Shown in pieces: positions 62,723 through 64,000 of a DNA stretch of 64,000 nt. Made by a program: the position numbers and the translations under genes. How positions within the stretch are numbered: the stretch's first letter is position 1; the number at the start of each line of letters is the position of its first letter. The notes beneath the pieces were generated by a model. That model ran no database searches, was not told the origin of the DNA, and saw nothing but the letters and a program-made list of their open reading frames with translations. The DNA is from Rhizoctonia solani (taxonomy: Eukaryota > Basidiomycota > Agaricomycetes > Cantharellales > Ceratobasidiaceae), in assembly GCF_016906535.1 (NCBI RefSeq), contig NC_057384.1, positions 992,001 through 1,056,000 of the forward strand, written 5' to 3'.

Positions 62723-63284
62723 TGTCGTACGCCAACTGTAAGGTTGGGTACACGCTAGTGGGCGGGCGCTTAAGGCCGTACTACTACCGACACTGATTAT
62801 GTAACTAACTATCTAGGCTATACTAATACCGCTTAGGGCGGTCTACTACTTCTATACTACTGCAAGGGGGCCTTAGGCCTGGGAGGTGTGATGAGTAAAG
62901 GGGTGGTGAGCGTCTGAGATCTACTTAGGGGCCGGCTACTTAGCTGGCTGACTACCTTCTCTAATGAGTAAGAGACAAGGTAAAATCGACTTGGGGTTTC
63001 CAAGTGATTTCCCTGCTGTATATATAGACATAGGTGCGCTATCTACATGGTCTGTGCGCGTGAGAAAGGAAGTACATGGTGAGAAAAAGGAAGCGTGCTG
63101 CGGGCTGCGCAGAAGCGTGGATTTCTCCTAAGCGCCCTTGGCACGGCATCTCGGCGCGGCATCTCGGCATAATAAGCGCCGAGATCACGTGATCGAAAAA
63201 CAAAAGATAATGAGTCCGTAAAAAATAGTAAAAATAATAGAAAAATCGTCCGGTTCTAGTGGTATATGTAAGGAGGTTATAACA
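62723..63284 (-). repeat. LTR (5' LTR of the element, carries its promoter)
   Basis: 562 bp, the same as 57022-57583 except for G at 62789. As the upstream LTR on the element strand, it should drive transcription to the left. Confidence 0.95.
63019..63026 (-). promoter_or_regulatory. TATA box of the LTR promoter
   Basis: TATATATA on the element strand. The self-priming segment AAGTCG starts 34 bases downstream, where a transcription start would be expected. Confidence 0.6.
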
Positions 63285-63289
63285 CAAAC
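63285..63289. repeat. Target-site duplication, right copy (CAAAC)
   Basis: This matches 57017-57021 exactly. Past it the interrupted exon resumes in frame. Confidence 0.9.
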
Positions 63290-64000
63290 CGAATATGGCC
63301 GATTGTCTTACTCGGGTGCGTTTTCAATTGGTTATGTTCATCACTTGGGTGGCGTTTACCTTCAAATTCATCTAGGACCTCTCTGACAGGTGAAGCTAAT
63401 CGCTCAAAACATTGTAGCCTTATTAATGAGGTTTCAGTAATCCTTTTTCTTCCTCTGCCTAATCCTTCCGTAAGTGCATTTTCTATGTTTGCTGGGGCAA
63501 GTGAAGATCAATATCACCGGCCAAAATTCATAACAGACGTGAGATATCCACCTCCTTCAGCCCCAATCTCAAGTAGCAACTCATTAATCTGCAGTTGCAA
63601 ACGAGTAGGCTTCATGTATTCCTACGGTGCAATGCTCCAATGTACTATTATATCTGGTAAATAAAAAATTCCAGTATGTTTTATCGGTTCTGACCTCCAG
63701 CATATCAGCAATGTTGCTGTTACGATGCTGGGCACTTTATGATAAAAAGTGAGCGGAGCGTTTGTTATCCTTTATTAGAATTCTGATTTATTTAATTAGG
63801 CGGGTTATCTGGTGAGTTGTAATAAAGTCGTCCTGGTGATGATTGACGTATGCATCATGCAAAGGGTGCTGTGTGGTGGCTTAATCGGAGCTGTTGTCTC
63901 AGGCGTTGTTATCGTCAAGTTCTTACTGGATGTGAGTATTTTTACCATTTATTGGTTAAAATGTACCAATATCTAGCTGTCCGAAGAGGACCATGTTTCT

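Larger units (their letters stand above)
57022..63284 (-). mobile_element. Full-length Ty3/gypsy chromovirus (6,263 bp)
   Basis: Two 562-bp LTRs bounded by TG...CA, a 5-bp target duplication, a gag frame with zinc knuckle, and a pol frame in the order protease, RT, RNase H, integrase, chromodomain define a Metaviridae chromovirus. It reads from right to left. The LTRs differ at one position only (A at 57088, G at 62789), so insertion was recent. A polypurine tract lies next to the left LTR and a self-complementary primer site next to the right one. Gag has one in-frame TGA, so this copy is probably not autonomous unless the stop is read through. Confidence 0.96.
56764..64000 (+). pseudogene. 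Seven-transmembrane protein, DUF6533-like, copy 2, interrupted by an LTR retrotransposon
   Basis: The start is ATG 56764 (MSLPGLPLKDIIDTITFFHA), and QQQLAKYLA matches copy 1. Coding goes on through YVWILSIDLEAQFVWSRSWS to GHAIYHAN at 57021, where the retrotransposon begins. At 63285 the gene resumes with the rest of the same exon. Leaving out the element and one copy of the CAAAC duplication restores GHAIYHANRIWPIVLLG, collinear with IYHINRVLPIILLG of copy 1. Later exons give MYSYGAMLQC, ISAMLLLRCWALYDKK and LCGGLIGAVVSGVVIVKFLL. The gene runs off the window end. With a 6.3-kb insert in an early exon it cannot make a full product here. Confidence 0.7.

Overview
The window is nuclear DNA of a filamentous basidiomycete. 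Genes are dense, are cut by many introns of about 45-70 nt, and encode typical fungal proteins. An Agaricomycete of the Ceratobasidiaceae/Rhizoctonia type is my best guess. It rests on the seven-transmembrane DUF6533-like pair, the plant-cell-wall enzyme genes and the retroelement style, and it is inference because no rRNA or barcode is present.

Layout. 0.3-6.5 kb: a SET/NAP-type histone chaperone (-), a cytochrome P450 (+), a divergent cyclophilin (+) and a small NTF2/SnoaL-like protein (-). 6.5-10.2 kb: gene-poor, with a 194-bp MITE and a 665-bp fold-back element, closed by a second NTF2-like paralogue (-). 11.4-15.8 kb: RPC2, the second-largest subunit of RNA polymerase III (-). 16.5-18.7 kb: a membrane-anchored GNAT-like gene (+) with frame breaks at homopolymers, and a decayed gene with three in-frame TGA codons (-). 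19.0-21.1 kb: a membrane-anchored SGNH hydrolase (-). 21.5-23.1 kb: an F-box gene (-) split by a second MITE. 24.2-25.2 kb: a disordered PPxY protein (-). 26.8-33.3 kb: an otubain deubiquitinase (-), dihydrolipoamide dehydrogenase (-) and a Set5-like SET protein (+); the last two share a 149-bp divergent promoter. 34.9-36.1 kb: a damaged Gti1/Pac2 (WOPR) regulator gene (+).

36.5-46.8 kb is a plant-cell-wall utilisation group: an AA9 lytic polysaccharide monooxygenase with CBM1 (-), an MFS sugar transporter (-), a CE8 pectinesterase (+) and a secreted BNR-type protein resembling polysaccharide lyases (-). The three secreted enzymes have TATA boxes close to their starts. 47.5-51.8 kb holds a thioredoxin-like gene (+), a long Pro/Gln-rich nuclear-type protein (-) and a small single-pass membrane protein (-).

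53.9 kb to the end carries two tandem seven-transmembrane genes (+). The second is interrupted inside an exon by a 6,263-bp Ty3/gypsy chromovirus (57022-63284) lying on the minus strand. This element is the most striking part of the window. Its LTRs differ at one base in 562 and it is flanked by a 5-bp duplication. Its 1,174-codon pol frame is intact and ends in a chromodomain. It has a canonical -1 slippery heptamer just before the gag stop, and its primer-binding site can pair over 13 bp with its own predicted mRNA 5' end, as in self-priming Tf1-type elements. One in-frame TGA in gag probably disables this copy.

Intron positions were inferred by eye from splice consensus and frame. Gene ends are firmer than internal exon borders.
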